A stretch of DNA of 64,000 bases, taken from contig CM119268.1 in assembly GCA_051294375.1 (NCBI GenBank), positions 15,811,103-15,875,102 of the forward strand. The letters run 5' to 3'. Origin of the DNA: Paraspadella gotoi. Lineage: Eukaryota > Chaetognatha. Position numbers and translations under genes: made by a program. This document shows, piece by piece, positions 42,511 through 53,483 of this stretch. The stretch's first letter is position 1. The number at the start of each line of letters is the position of its first letter. The notes beneath the pieces are model-generated. The model had not been told where the DNA came from, made no database searches, and saw only the letters and a list, made by a program, of their open reading frames with translations.

Positions 42511-43847
42511 CATTCACCTGATGATCCTGATTGCGGTTAAGTAGAGAAAGGACGGTGTTCAGGTCCGGCAGAGGTTGGTTGGAATGGAAGCCCTCTCTGT
42601 TTTCCGAAGGGCGTAAAGGGAGTCCTGGGTTATGGTGAGGCGATGAACAGCGGGGGAAGATTTGGCGACCGGACAAATTTCTTTCGGTAGATGGCGCGGG
42701 ACGGTCGGACGTTCGGAGGGCGTGACGGGCGATGGAATTCGACTGGGGGCGTCGGAAGAGGCGGAGCCGAGAACGAAGCCTGGCCGCGTCCAAACGACGA
42801 AGACTCGTCTCTCTGACCGGGCGGATTAGTTGAGAGTTTTGGGCGGGAGAATTGGTAACTATCTTTTCTACGAGGACAATTCTAACGATATAAATATAAA
42901 TATAAAATAGTTATTTTTCACAAATAATACGCGACGAAAAGTGAATCATTGAATGAATAAAAAAAAAAATATTAGACCTTTTGTCAAATCAATTTCATAC
43001 CGCGATCTGATCCGGTCGCCCAAGTCGGATATCGCTGCTTCCACCTCGATTAAACTTTGAAAGACTTGACTTTCATCCCTGGAAACCATTATTCTCTGAA
43101 CATGATTTAAAAAGATTCTTGTTCCGACATTAAATCTGCCCTTTTTTTTGTCCTCCTTGTCTCCTTAATATAATATACTGACAGAATGACTAAGTGTTAA
43201 CCGTTCGACCTCAAGCGTCTCTCTCTAGCGACCTCCTTCACAAGACACCTCAACTCGAACTGATCTTCCTCCAACCGTTGAAGCTGATGTGTGACTTCGG
43301 CCAGCCTCTGATCCAAATCTGAAAAATCTGCCATGAAAAAAAAATGGAAATCGATAAGGAAGAAAATCAAGCAAAGAGAAACTTCTTAGCCGCTTCGTTT
43401 TAAGAGGCTTAGACGGGACGCTGGCCGCGGGGGGATTCGTTGCTCTTTCGATCCGAGGTCGGACGAGTCAAATAATGTTTTCCAAGACTTCAGAAAGTTT
43501 ATGATCCTGTTGTCGCGCCGAAACGTGTAAATCGTTTTTTTTTTAAGCTTTTAATTTAATTACATACTCTTTCACTTTGAATAAATTCTGAATCACCTTG
43601 TCCTTTTTTCCTTCACGTCTTTCACACACAATTTCTTTCTCTGTCTCTGTCTCTCTGTCTCTCTCTCTCTCTGGAAGAACGTGACAGACATTCAACATTG
43701 TTGAGACATTGTTAATCAACACCGAAAAAGTCAAATAGTCCAACTGGCCTGGTCTAAAACGTCGTCCTCACCCAAGACTTTATGAACGAGGACGTCCATT
43801 CGCGACACCCAGCGTCGGACAAAGGCGTCGGGCAAAGCCGCGGGCAT
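38022..43847 (-). CDS. Multi-exon RING-H2 protein, probable E3 ubiquitin ligase
   Basis: Fourteen candidate exons (listed separately) encode roughly 1,200 residues. Order: N-terminal helical/coiled-coil region, a Pro/Ser/Arg-rich exon, an Ala-rich exon with CPRCCP, acidic poly-Asp exons, a 110-residue charged coiled coil, and a C-terminal RING-H2 finger starting TTCAICLADFK and ending CPICRKEVAGWP. Exons 5 to 14 join with matching splice phases and canonical GT-AG introns, which strongly supports a real gene. The stretch before the RING (GLPVDVIEALPTIDFT) resembles the linker before the RING in RNF126/RNF115-type ligases, but nothing else matches that family. RING proteins of this type recruit E2 enzymes for ubiquitin transfer; the substrate is unknown. 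The start is uncertain: ATG at 43847 follows an in-frame stop. The 5' half is repeated at 47129-53017. Confidence 0.75.
38216..38692 (-). CDS. RING gene exon 13, linker and first half of RING
   Basis: Starts after ACACTTCAG with an acidic segment, then LPPEAHLWLEFLVDRTMEME, GLPVDVIEALPTIDFTRQ, a Pro/Thr stretch and a poly-Glu run. The first zinc-ligand pair lies in TTCAICLADFK. It ends in phase 1 at a GTTTTT donor. Confidence 0.85.
38892..39045 (-). CDS. RING gene exon 12
   Basis: Acceptor CCCCCAAG and consensus donor GTGAGT bound an exon encoding VISPDSTDMSSGSEVQPADE and FESLHRRIFTSLVRPGRYNR. It ends in phase 1, matching exon 13. Confidence 0.75.
39112..39441 (-). CDS. RING gene exon 11, long charged coiled coil
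   Basis: A 110-codon, phase 0 to phase 0 exon, rich in Glu, Arg, Leu and Gln with heptad spacing, for example RLAEVRQELEELERQTELER. It ends at a GTGAGA donor. A dimerisation or scaffolding helix is likely. Confidence 0.8.
39475..39620. repeat. (CTTT)n microsatellite in a RING-gene intron
   Basis: An imperfect CTTT/CTTTT run of about 145 bp between exons 10 and 11. On the minus (sense) strand it is purine-rich (GAAA)n. Confidence 0.95.
39636..39991 (-). CDS. RING gene exon 10, poly-Asp and helical
   Basis: Begins VTPKLREILDSFRRKQF, then a run of 13 Asp, a second acidic run, and the helical end MDGIDQLEECFDVFEQRF before a GTAATT donor. The following intron contains a (CTTT)n microsatellite. 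Confidence 0.7.
40095..40319 (-). CDS. RING gene exon 9, Ser/Pro then poly-Asp
   Basis: This frame joins both neighbours in phase. It contains SPDAFCNCHHLVDDED, an Asp tract and SHYVYRISASNL. The acceptor (AATCGAAG) and donor (GTTTTG) are weak. A second frame is open for the first 180 bases. Confidence 0.5.
40448..40657 (-). CDS. RING gene exon 8, Thr-rich
   Basis: The phase 1 to phase 1 exon encodes RVEPMILPTLEGG followed by a poly-Thr run derived from (ACG)n/(ACA)n codons. The donor GTAAAG is good. Confidence 0.6.
40747..41134 (-). CDS. RING gene exon 7, poly-Asp then Gly-rich
   Basis: Encodes SSPRQLLGRPHRSSRRDE, a poly-Asp run, then LAQLGTIQLWPTRTIRRLRR and a Gly/Glu tail. Starts in phase 0 and ends in phase 1 at GTAAAT. 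Confidence 0.7.
41279..41539 (-). CDS. RING gene exon 6, Ser/Pro-rich then acidic
   Basis: In phase 0 from acceptor CCGTAAAG to donor GTGGGG. It holds a Ser/Pro run (RSSSSSPSPSPFIGLP) and an acidic-aromatic end (NPEDDDFFFEETLE). An earlier acceptor (CACGAG at about 41660) would extend it in the same frame. Confidence 0.65.
41770..42317 (-). CDS. RING gene exon 5, Ala-rich
   Basis: A long 182-codon frame from acceptor TTTTCCTAG to a strong GTGAGA donor. It contains ILVPEELCPRCCPPSSS, FRQHFRQLLDRRFGSIG and an Ala-rich helix-like run (ADEELAAAASGLSAAAETA). CPRCCP looks like half of a zinc-binding site, but I see no partner cysteines nearby. Confidence 0.7.
42518..42858 (-). CDS. RING gene exon 4, Pro/Arg/Ser-rich, frame unresolved
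   Basis: One frame is open for all 113 codons and ends LPDLNTVLSLLNRNQDHQ at a GTGAAT donor. The frame that fits the phases of exons 3 and 5 instead runs into TAA codons. A sequence error or an unrecognised intron is likely. The Pro/Ser/Arg composition gives no family hint. A (CT)n tract follows in the intron (42428-42510). Confidence 0.4.
43001..43095 (-). CDS. RING gene exon 3
   Basis: The acceptor GTTCAG precedes an exon encoding MVSRDESQVFQSLIEVEAAI with a short helical tail. It ends in phase 2 at a GTATGA donor. Confidence 0.55.
43233..43327 (-). CDS. RING gene exon 2, coiled coil
   Basis: The acceptor TTTTTTTCATGGCAG precedes an exon encoding DFSDLDQRLAEVTHQLQRLE and more heptad-like sequence. 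The 3' end is ambiguous: GAG followed by GTCGCT at 43232 keeps phase with exon 3, while a later GTTAAC donor at 43201 does not. A start at the ATG inside CATGGCAG (43334) is an alternative. Confidence 0.6.
43772..43847 (-). CDS. RING gene exon 1 (candidate start)
   Basis: ATG in GGCGGGATGC context opens MPAALPDAFVRRWVSRMDVL and ends in phase 1 at a GTGAGG donor. The next exon begins with two bases that complete a codon. A TAA lies upstream in the same frame, so either this ATG or an unseen upstream exon is the start. Confidence 0.5.
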
Positions 43848-44089
43848 CCCGCCTTTTTCCCCTTCGCTCGACCGTGCAGAGGCGGTCCCTCCTCCGACGT
43901 CGTTGCTTTATGTTCTTCATCTCGTCATAAATATTTATGTCGCTAGAAAATAGAGAACGGACGGGCGGGCAGGCGGGCAGGCGGGCAGTCGGGCAGGCAC
44001 CGGCGCCTGCGCCTTGTGTGTGCGAGCTCGCCTCGCGCTACGGTCATTCCAACGGTCATTTTTACTATTTTTTCATTCAAGCTCTCTCC

Positions 44090-44182
<93 letters not shown>

Positions 44183-44691
44183 TGAATAAAAAATTATTGC
44201 GGCCAATACTTCAACTCAAGAGAGGGAGAAAGTAGCCATTATGCGGAGAGAAAGGGAAGGCTGTCCGAGTTATGGTAGAGGGACATAACTATAACCGCAT
44301 AAAAAACGCTTCACAATTCGAAAACGATTTTTCTTTCTTTGCCTCCGCGGCGCTAGGATCGCCCCTTCGTCTCGCCGTCGCCGTCGGTATCGTCGTCTAT
44401 CGTCGTTTCGGATCGTCGTCCCTGTCATTGATTGCCAATGCCACTCCAGTACCTCTTGGCCATTGCTGGTCGACTTTGACTTTACAGTTTGTCACTACTG
44501 TTGCTATTGTTTTCATCACCAATGATTTTATTATCTTTCACAGAATACAGTTCCTTTTACTAAAGTAGTATCTTCATCTCTGTCGCTGATACCAGTACAT
44601 TGTTGTCAGTATTAATGCTTATCGTTACTGTCACAACGTGTCTACAGTTGCCTTTGCCGTTGGTTCTCGTCAAGTTTTGTAAGTTGTCGTC

Positions 44692-44722
<31 letters not shown>

Positions 44723-45293
44723 TTTCTTCGTAGCCGCCGCCGACTCATCACAAAGCTTAGTTATCGCTTCTGGTCTTAACTCTTAAGCACTCGAAAAGGT
44801 TTCAAATGCCTTTGGCGAAGTGATATTGGGGAAAAGATAAATACGAACTGAGATTTGTAAAAGATAATCACTCATTTAGGTAAATTTCTAGCTCCGTTTT
44901 TCAGAATTATCCAACACGCAATCTCAATATTTTTATTTCCTCCTAGTGTGGAACGTCGTATTTTGTTCAAGTCCCTCCCTTCCTTTTAATTGAGTTGAAT
45001 TCGTTCCATAATTTATTGATGTTCGGCTCTCACTCTTTCTCTCTCTCCTTCAGTTTCTCCGTCTCTCTCTCTCACTCTCCCGTTTTCATCGCTTTCCTCT
45101 CCCTTCCTTGAATTAACTGACCACCGGTTCTTTATTTACCTCCAGCTTCGCGGAGAGCCATCTCCCGCTCCCCCCCCTACGAATCCCCACTTTCGAGAAT
45201 CCCGCGTCACGCCTTCAAAGCCCGGAGATGGAAATGGGGGAAAAAAGAGAGTTCCCCCTAAATTTTCAAAAGCAGGCGTCTGTGATGTCACCG

Positions 45294-45378
<85 letters not shown>

Positions 45379-46132
45379 TCTCTTTCTCTCTCCAGAAAGC
45401 GATAATTCCATTCTCTGATCTGTCCATGAAATCAATGGAACAATGACCATTGGGAACGAAAAAAAAAGGGAAAAGGGGCGGCTTTTGCCAGCTAAACATG
45501 TGGTCAATCCTTAGCTCGAGCGAAAGATAAAATCTCCCGCGAAATATTTATTGAAACTAATAAATATTTAATAATTAGGAAAAAAAACGAAATTCGTTAC
45601 CTGAATACGATTTGAGGCACCTGTCTTTAGCGTTTTCATTTTACTGTCTCAGGTTTGGATTGTTTTATCGATAAAGGAAAAATAGTTTTTTCCACAATGA
45701 GGTTTTCAGTCGCAAAGTCGCTTTTTAATAATGTGATTCAAAATAATTGACTCAGTAGTTGAATTCGACTTTCAACTATGTTAGACAATTGGACAATAAA
45801 GGTGTCCAATCATGTTAAGCTTTAACGAGATGCAATAATGGAATCATCATGGAACCATACTTGGCACTTTCCTTGCCAGAAGGAACAAATCTCCTTAAGT
45901 TCAGAACCTTTAAGCATCGATTCTTTCTATTCTTTGTATTTGTTTGTATCTTAAATTAAAAGTTACATAGCTATTACCTTCACGATGATATGTACTTATA
46001 ATTTTGGCCACACTGACCTTTTAACCCCGATAAGAATATGAAAACTTTTGAGATAAGAAGTGATATATTGTTATCAACACCGATGTTAACTGCAACAATA
46101 TCAAAGCAAAGGGTGATGAGGGTGACAAAAAT

Positions 46133-46195
<63 letters not shown>

Positions 46196-47086
46196 CGAAA
46201 GACGAGAAAGAGCGGGTCAAATGAATTTTGCATAAAAAACACAAGTCAACAATAGGGGGAAAAAAATCAGTGAAATTTGAAGAGATTATGCCATTTTTAA
46301 TAATTAATAAAAAATAAGTCAGGATCTAAACAACGATTTCGGTATTATGCTACTTCATCTGACATCTAGGAATTATTAGTAAACTTTCGAGTATCCTTGG
46401 CATAAGAAGGAAATAATTTGGTATCTATCTTGAATAATCTCTAGCAATAACAAGATAAATAAAACACAATAAATACGAAAAACGGTCGAAATGCATTATG
46501 AGTAAAACAAAGTATTAAAGAGAAAAAAAAACTTGATCAACTAAACTCTCTAAAACCTACTAGAGTTAAAGAATAATAACAAAATAATGAGTAAAAACAA
46601 CGATAATAGGCTCTGAATCAGATTGTCCAACGGAGGCTAAAACGAAAGAATTAGTTCAAAGAAAAAGACCAAAAAAAAAAAAAAAAATTAAAACAAAAAA
46701 GATGATTCACTTTGAGTTTCATTTGCGCTACAATTATTTCACAAAACTTTTTTTTTATAAATGATTTACAATGTTTTCACGAGTTTCGGGGAATATTTTT
46801 TTTTTAATTTTCGGAGAGAGGGAGGGAAAATGGGTTTGGGATCGGGAGGAGGAATAAAAAGCTTATCCCTCGTGGGAAGTAAGAGAATTCTTTATATCTG
46901 TACCGTAGTATTTTTTTTTCTATAACTTAAAATGTATCGGGTGCACCAAGGAATGGACATAAAACATGATTACTGTACTAAATTATGGCACGATTTTTAT
47001 AAGAAAAGAAAGAAGCCGAGAAGATCCAGGGATAATTAAAAATATTCAATGATAGATGAAACTTTAAAGAAGGGGAAAGGAAAAAG
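43848..47086. other. 5' flank of RING gene, non-coding
   Basis: Contains CGGGC-type short repeats (about 43960-44000), a (CT)n run of about 90 bp at 44091-44180, a (GTC)n run at 44697-44720, CT at 45298-45392, GA at 46134-46191 and AT-rich DNA. No supported exon. A promoter for the RING gene would lie near 43850-44050, but I see no decisive core element. Confidence 0.45.
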
Positions 47087-47186
47087 NNNNNNNNNNNNNN
47101 NNNNNNNNNNNAGAAGAGAGAGAGATAATTGATGCGTTTTAGGCTATTGAGGCGGCGTAAGAAAGGGCTATCAAAGAATTACAGAC

Positions 47187-49760
47187 ACAGCATCACTGAC
47201 ATCCCCCACCTCCGCAGACGTCTCTTCAGCAAAGTAGTGATATATAGGGCGTATGAGGATATTACCATCGAGACACGTCTGTGACGGCGAGACGCTCAGA
47301 GTGAGGAGACGACGGGAAGGCCCAGATGAAGGGCGACGGGCGAGGACGCGACATTTTGGACGACCGCGCCGGTCCGGTCTCCATGGAACGGCGTCGAAAT
47401 TCAACGCGCTCGCGACGGGCCGTACGACGTGTTGGAACCCGAGGCGTTGTCGACGGTGGGCGCCGCGGAAGACCGGGTGAAGAGGTCTTTACGGAATTGT
47501 GAAATTGCCGAATTTTAGGAAGCAACGAGAGATAGAGCAGAAAGATCATGAATCCCGCGTCGTTTATATGACGGAAAGATGAGAGAAACCAATCACAGCC
47601 TCGTGAAGCCTCACAAAGAGTTACAATTCACTTTTTTTCCAGAAATCTTTCAATCTCTCTCTTCCCTCTCTCCCCCTCTCTCTCCCCCATTCCTCAAACG
47701 CTCGGTCTCACCGTCTTCTGCATCCTCTCCCCAATCTCCACCAAGCCCCGACTGGTCCTTCTGCTGCATTACTGCCGCCACTCTCGTACCGCCCCGGTCG
47801 CCAAAGAGGCGGGGTCAAGTTCGCCGCAGCCGCTGTCCTCAGCCGCCGCGCCAGACATGGGCGTAGTTCTTGCTTGCGTGTATCGTTCTGGTCGCCGCGT
47901 CGGCCTGCGTCGGCTGCGTCTGGGCCGACCTTCCTATGGAACCAAAGCGGCGACCAGTAGTTGACAGAAAGTGTTGACGGAGGCGCCGGGAGTGGCTCGT
48001 ACGCTTCGTCGCCGCCTCAGGAACGGATCCGAAGAAGATGGCGGCAGCAACGCGGGCAAGAGGTTTGGAGACTGGTGGCGTTAGCGGTGGCGGTTGCAGT
48101 TGACGGGATTGGTGGGCGCCGAGGTGGAATGCGAAGAGTTGGGCGACGATCGTTTGGGTCTGGAGGATCGTCGCGGGAGGAGAACGTCGACTGAGGTCGA
48201 GTGGAGCGCAGGCGGTGGACGGGAGGTCGAGTCTCTTAAGGACTAGGAAAATGTCAGAATTTCTATTGTAAACTCAAATTAATTCACTAATTCAGCAGAA
48301 ACTCTAGAGTTTATCGTTCACATCCACCAGAATCAATAAAAATTTATCGCTTTTCCTCTCTCTCTCTGCTCTCTCTCTCATCCTCCTTCTCTCTCTCTCT
48401 CTCTCCTCTTCTCTCTTCTCTCTTCATTCCACTCTCTCTCCATTCACGCTGATGATCTGAATTGCGGTTAAGTAGAGAAAGGACGGTGTTCAAGTCCGGC
48501 AGAGGTTGGTTGGAATGGAAGCCCTCTCTGTTTTCCGAAGGGCGTAAAGGGAGTCCTGGGTTATGGTGAGGCGAATGAACAGCGGGGGAAATTTGGCGAC
48601 AGGAACAAATTTCTTTCGGTAGATGGCGCGCGACAGGTCGGACCGTTCGGAGGGCGTGACGGGCGATGGAATTCGACTGGGGCGTCGGAAGAGCGGAGCC
48701 GAGGAAGGCCTGGCGCGTCCAAACGACGAAGACTCGTCTCTCTGACGGGCGATTAGTTGAGAGTTTTGGGCGGGAGATTTGGTTAACTTTTCTACGAGGA
48801 CAATTCTAACGATATAAATATAATATAAAATAGTTATTTTCACAAATAATAGCGACGAAAAGTGATCATTGAATGAATAAAAAAAAAATATTAGACCTTT
48901 GTCAAATCAATTTCATACGGATCTGATCCGGTCGCCCAAGATAGTTTGCTGCTTCCACCTCGATTAAACTTTGAAAGACTTGACTTTCATCCCTGGAAAC
49001 CATATTCTCTGAACATGATTTAGATTATTAGTTTTCCGAGACTTAAATCTGCCTTTTTTTGTCCTCCTGTCTCATTAATATAATATAGCTGACAGAATGA
49101 CTAAGTGTTAACCGTTGACACTCAAGCGTCTTCTCTGCATAGGACCTCCTTCACAAGACCCCTCAACTCGAACTGATCTTCCTCCAACCGTGTGAAGCTG
49201 ATGTGTGACTTCGGCCAGCCTCTGATCCAATCTGAAAAATCTGCCATGAAAAAAAATGGAAATCGATAGGAACAATCAAGCAAAGAGAAACTTCTTAGCC
49301 GCTTCGTTTTAAGAGCTAGAGGGACCGCTGGCCGCGGGGGATTCGTTGCTCTTTTCGATCCGAGGTCGGACGAGTCAAATAATGTTTTTCCAAGACTTCA
49401 AAGTTTATGATCCTGTTGTCGCGCCGAAACGTGTAAATCGTTTTTTTTTAAGCTTTTAATTTAATTACATACTCTTTCACTTTGAATAAATTCTGAATCA
49501 CCCTTGTCTTTTTTCCTTCACGTCTTTCACACACAATTCTTTCTCTGTCTCTGTCTCCTCTGTCTTCTCTCTCTCTGGAAGATGACAGACTCATTCACAT
49601 TTGTTGAGTACATTGTTTAATATCAACCCGAAAAAGTCAAATAGTCCACTGGCCGTCTGTTCGGTCCTCACCCAAGACTTTATGAACGAGGACGTCCATT
49701 CGCGACACCTCTAGCGTCGGACAGGCGTCGGCAAAGCCCGCGGGCATCCTCCGGCCTTTT
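47187..49760 (-). pseudogene. Duplicated, frame-broken RING-gene exons 1-6
   Basis: Recognisable pieces are the exon 1 end (SRMDVLVHKVLG, about 49675-49715), the exon 2 coiled coil (about 49140-49235), the Pro/Ser/Arg exon (about 48460-48790), the Ala-rich exon (about 47710-48240) and the Ser/Pro exon (about 47220-47500). Each has frameshifts, and the Ala-rich exon has a scrambled segment near 47850-47890. It is not a second functional gene as written. Confidence 0.6.
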
Positions 49761-50024
49761 TCCCCTTCCGTGGGTCGAGCGCCGGAGTCTCCCTCCGACG
49801 TCGTTGCTTTATGCTTCTTCATCTCGTCATAAATATTATTATGTCGCTAGAAAATAGAGAACGGACGGGCGGGCAGGCGGGCACGCGGCAGTCGGGCAGG
49901 CACGCGGCGCTGCGCCTTGTGTGTGCGAGCTCGCTCGCGCTACGGTCATTCCAACGGTCATTTTTACTATTTTTTCATTCAAGCTCTCTCCGTCTCTCTC
50001 TTCTCCTCTTTTTCTTCCTTCTCT

Positions 50025-50088
<64 letters not shown>

Positions 50089-51214
50089 TCTCCTTGAATA
50101 AAAAATTATGCGGCCAATACTTCAACTCAGAGAGGGAGAAAGTAGCCATTATTGCGGAGAGAAAGGGAAGGCTGTCCGAGTTATGGTAGAGGGACATAAC
50201 TATAACGCATAAAAAACGCTTCACAATCGAAAACGATTTTCTTTCTTTGCCTCGCGGCGCTAGGATCGCCCCTTCGTCTCGCCGTCGCCGGTCGGTATCG
50301 TCGTCTATCGTCGTTTCGGATCGTCGTCCCTGTCATTGCATATTGCCAACCACTCCATACTATGGCCATTGCTGGTCGACTTTGACTTTACAGTTTGTCA
50401 CTACTGTTGCTATTGTTTTCATCACAATGATTTTATATTCTTTCACAGAATACAGTTCCTTTTTACTAAAGTAGTATCTTCATCTCTGTCGCTGATACAG
50501 TACATTGTTGTCAGTATTAATGCTTATCGTTACTGTCACAACGTGTCTACAGTTGCCTTTGCCGTTGGTTCTCGTCAAGTTTTGTAAGTTGTCGTCAACC
50601 GTCGCTGCGGTCGTCGTCGTCGTCGTCGACGTCGTCGTCTCTTCTTCGTAGCCGCCGCCGACTCATCACAAAGCTTAGTTATCGCTTCTGGTCATAACTC
50701 TTAAGCACTCGAAAAGGTTTCGAATGCCTTTGGCGAAGTGATATTGGGGAAACGATAAATACGCACTGAGATTTGTAAAAGATAATCACTCATTTAGGTA
50801 AATTTCTAGCTCCGTTTCAGAATTATCCAACAACGCAATCTCAATATTTTATTTCCTCCTAGTGTGGAACGTCGTATTTTGTTCAAGTCCCTCCCTTCCT
50901 TTTAATTGAGTTGAATTCGTTCCATAATTTATTGATGTTCGGCTCTCACTCTTTCTCTCTCTCCTTCAGTTTCTCCGTCTCTCTCTCTCACTCTCCCGTT
51001 TTCATCGCTTTCCTCTCCCTTCCTTGAATTAACTGACCACCGGTTCTTTATTTACCTCCAGCTTCGCGGAGAGCCATCTCGTCCCTCCCCCCCTACGAAT
51101 CCTCCCACTTTCGCAGAATCCCCGGTCACGCCTTTCAAAGCCCGGAGATGGAAATGGGGGAAAAAGAGGAGTTCCCCCTAAATTTTCAAAAGCAGGCGTC
51201 TGTGATGTCCACCG

Positions 51215-51218
<4 letters not shown>

Positions 51219-51300
<82 letters not shown>

Positions 51301-51312
51301 TCTCTTTCTCTC
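51219..51312. repeat. (CT)n microsatellite in copy C2
   Basis: Longer and purer than its partner at 45298-45392. (GA)n runs follow at 52053-52128, 53030-53125 and 53408-53510. Confidence 0.95.
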
Positions 51313-52049
51313 TCCAGAAGCGATAATTCCATTCTCTGATCTGTCCATGAATCATGGAACAATGACCATTGGGAACGAAAAAAAAAGGGAAAAGGGGCGG
51401 CTTTTGCCAGCTAAACATGTGTCAATCCTTAGCTCGAGCGAAAGATAAAATCTCCCGCGAAATATTATTGAAAACTAATAATATTTAATAATTAGGAAAA
51501 AAACGAAATTCGTTACCTGAATACGATTTGAGGCCACCTGTCTTTAGCGTTTTCATTTTTCTGTCTCAGGTTTGGATTGTTTTATCGATAAAGGAAAAAT
51601 AGTTTTTTCCACAATGAGGTTTTCAGTCGCAAAGTCGCTTTTAATAATGTGATTCAAAATAATTGACTCAGTAGTTGAATTCGACTTTCAACTATGTTAG
51701 ACAATTGGACAATAAAGGTGTCCAATCATGTTAAGCTTTAACGAGATGCAATAATGGAATCATCATGGAACCATACTTGGCACTTTCCTTGCCAGAAGGA
51801 ACAAAATCTCCTAAGTTCAGAACCTTTAAGCATCGATTCTTTCTATTCTTTGTATTTGTTTGTATCTTAAATTAAAAGTTACATAGCTATTACCTTCACG
51901 ATGATATCTACTTATAATTTTGGCCACACTGACCTTTTAACCCCGATAAGAATATGAAAACTTTTGAGATAAGAAGTGATATATTGTTATCAACACCGAT
52001 GTTAACTGCAACAATATCAAGAGCAAAGGGTGATGAGGGTGACAAAAAT

Positions 52050-52131
<82 letters not shown>

Positions 52132-53017
52132 TTCGAAAGACGAGAAAGAGCGGGTCAAATGAATTTTGCATAAAAAAACACAAGTCACAATAGGGGGAAA
52201 AAAATCAGTGAAATTTGAAGAGATTATGCCATTTTTAATAATTAATAAAAATAAGTCAGGATCTAAACAACGATTTCGGTATTATGCTACTTCATCTGAC
52301 ATCTAGGAATTATTAGTAACTTTCGAGTATCCTTGGCATAAGAAGGAAATAATTTGGTATCTATCTTGAATAATCTCTAGCAATAACAAGATAAATAAAA
52401 CACAATAAATACGAAAAACGGTCGAAATGCATTATGAGTAAAACAAAGTATTAAAGAGAAAAAAAACTTGATCAAAAACTCTCTAAAACCTACTAGAGTT
52501 AAAGGAATAATAACAAAATAATGAGTAAAAAACAACGATAATAGGCTCTGAATCAGATTGTCCAACGGAGGCTAAAACGAAAGAATTAGTTCAAAGAAAA
52601 AGACCAAAAAAAAAAAAAAAATTAAACAAAAAAGATGATTCACTTTGAGTTTCATTTGCGCTACAATTATTTCACAAAACTTTTTTTTATAAATGATTTA
52701 CATGTTTTCACGAGTTTCGGGAATATTTTTTTTTTAATTTTCGGAGAGAGGGAGGAAAAATGGGTTTGGGATCGGGAGGAGGAATAAAAAGCTTATCCTC
52801 GTGGGAAGTAAGAGAATTCTTTATATCTGTACCGTAGTATTTTTTTTTTTTATAACTTAAAATGTATCGGGTGCACCAAGGAATGGACATAAAACATGAT
52901 TACTGTACTAAATTATGGCACGATTTTTATAAGAAAAGAAAGAAGCCGAGAAGATCCAGGGATAATTAAAAATATTCAATGATAGATGAAACTTTAAAGA
53001 AGGGGAAAGGAAAAAGA

Positions 53018-53032
53018 AGAGACAATGAAAGA

Positions 53033-53130
<98 letters not shown>

Positions 53131-53404
53131 TACAGAAAGACTAAAGATCACAGTTGGGCTTAAGTATTTCTGAATGTGCGACGTCTTATATCAACTTATA
53201 TTTCTTTTTTAAAAAAAGACGAAAACGAGAACCAAGTTCGGCCCAAATTTAAAGAATCGCGCTTCGGCCGGAGAGAGCGAGAGAGAGAGAGAGGGCGAGA
53301 GAGTCGGGAGAGTGAGAGACAATTCGGGTTTTTTTGAAAATTATCCCATCGATGAACTGACGAAAGCGATGATAAGCGAAAGTAAAATGCATGCAGATGA
53401 AATG

Positions 53405-53483
<79 letters not shown>

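Larger units (their letters stand above)
41203..47086. repeat. Tandem duplication C, copy 1 (about 5.9 kb)
   Basis: It carries RING-gene exons 1-6 and the upstream region, and ends at a 25-N gap (47087-47111). Every landmark recurs in order in 47129-53017. Confidence 0.9.
47129..53017. repeat. Tandem duplication C, copy 2
   Basis: A direct repeat of 41203-47086. The first 3.5 kb (47129 to about 50650) is full of indels and local scrambling relative to copy 1. The remainder is nearly identical. Such a quality gradient starting at a 25-N gap is typical of an overlapping contig end or read-filled gap. It can also reflect a partial gene duplication placed upstream of the RING gene. Confidence 0.9.

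Noticed and set aside
47187-49760. A second functional RING-family gene
   Set aside because: All recognisable exons are frame-broken duplicates of exons 1-6, and no RING, coiled-coil exon 11 or exons 7-14 follow.
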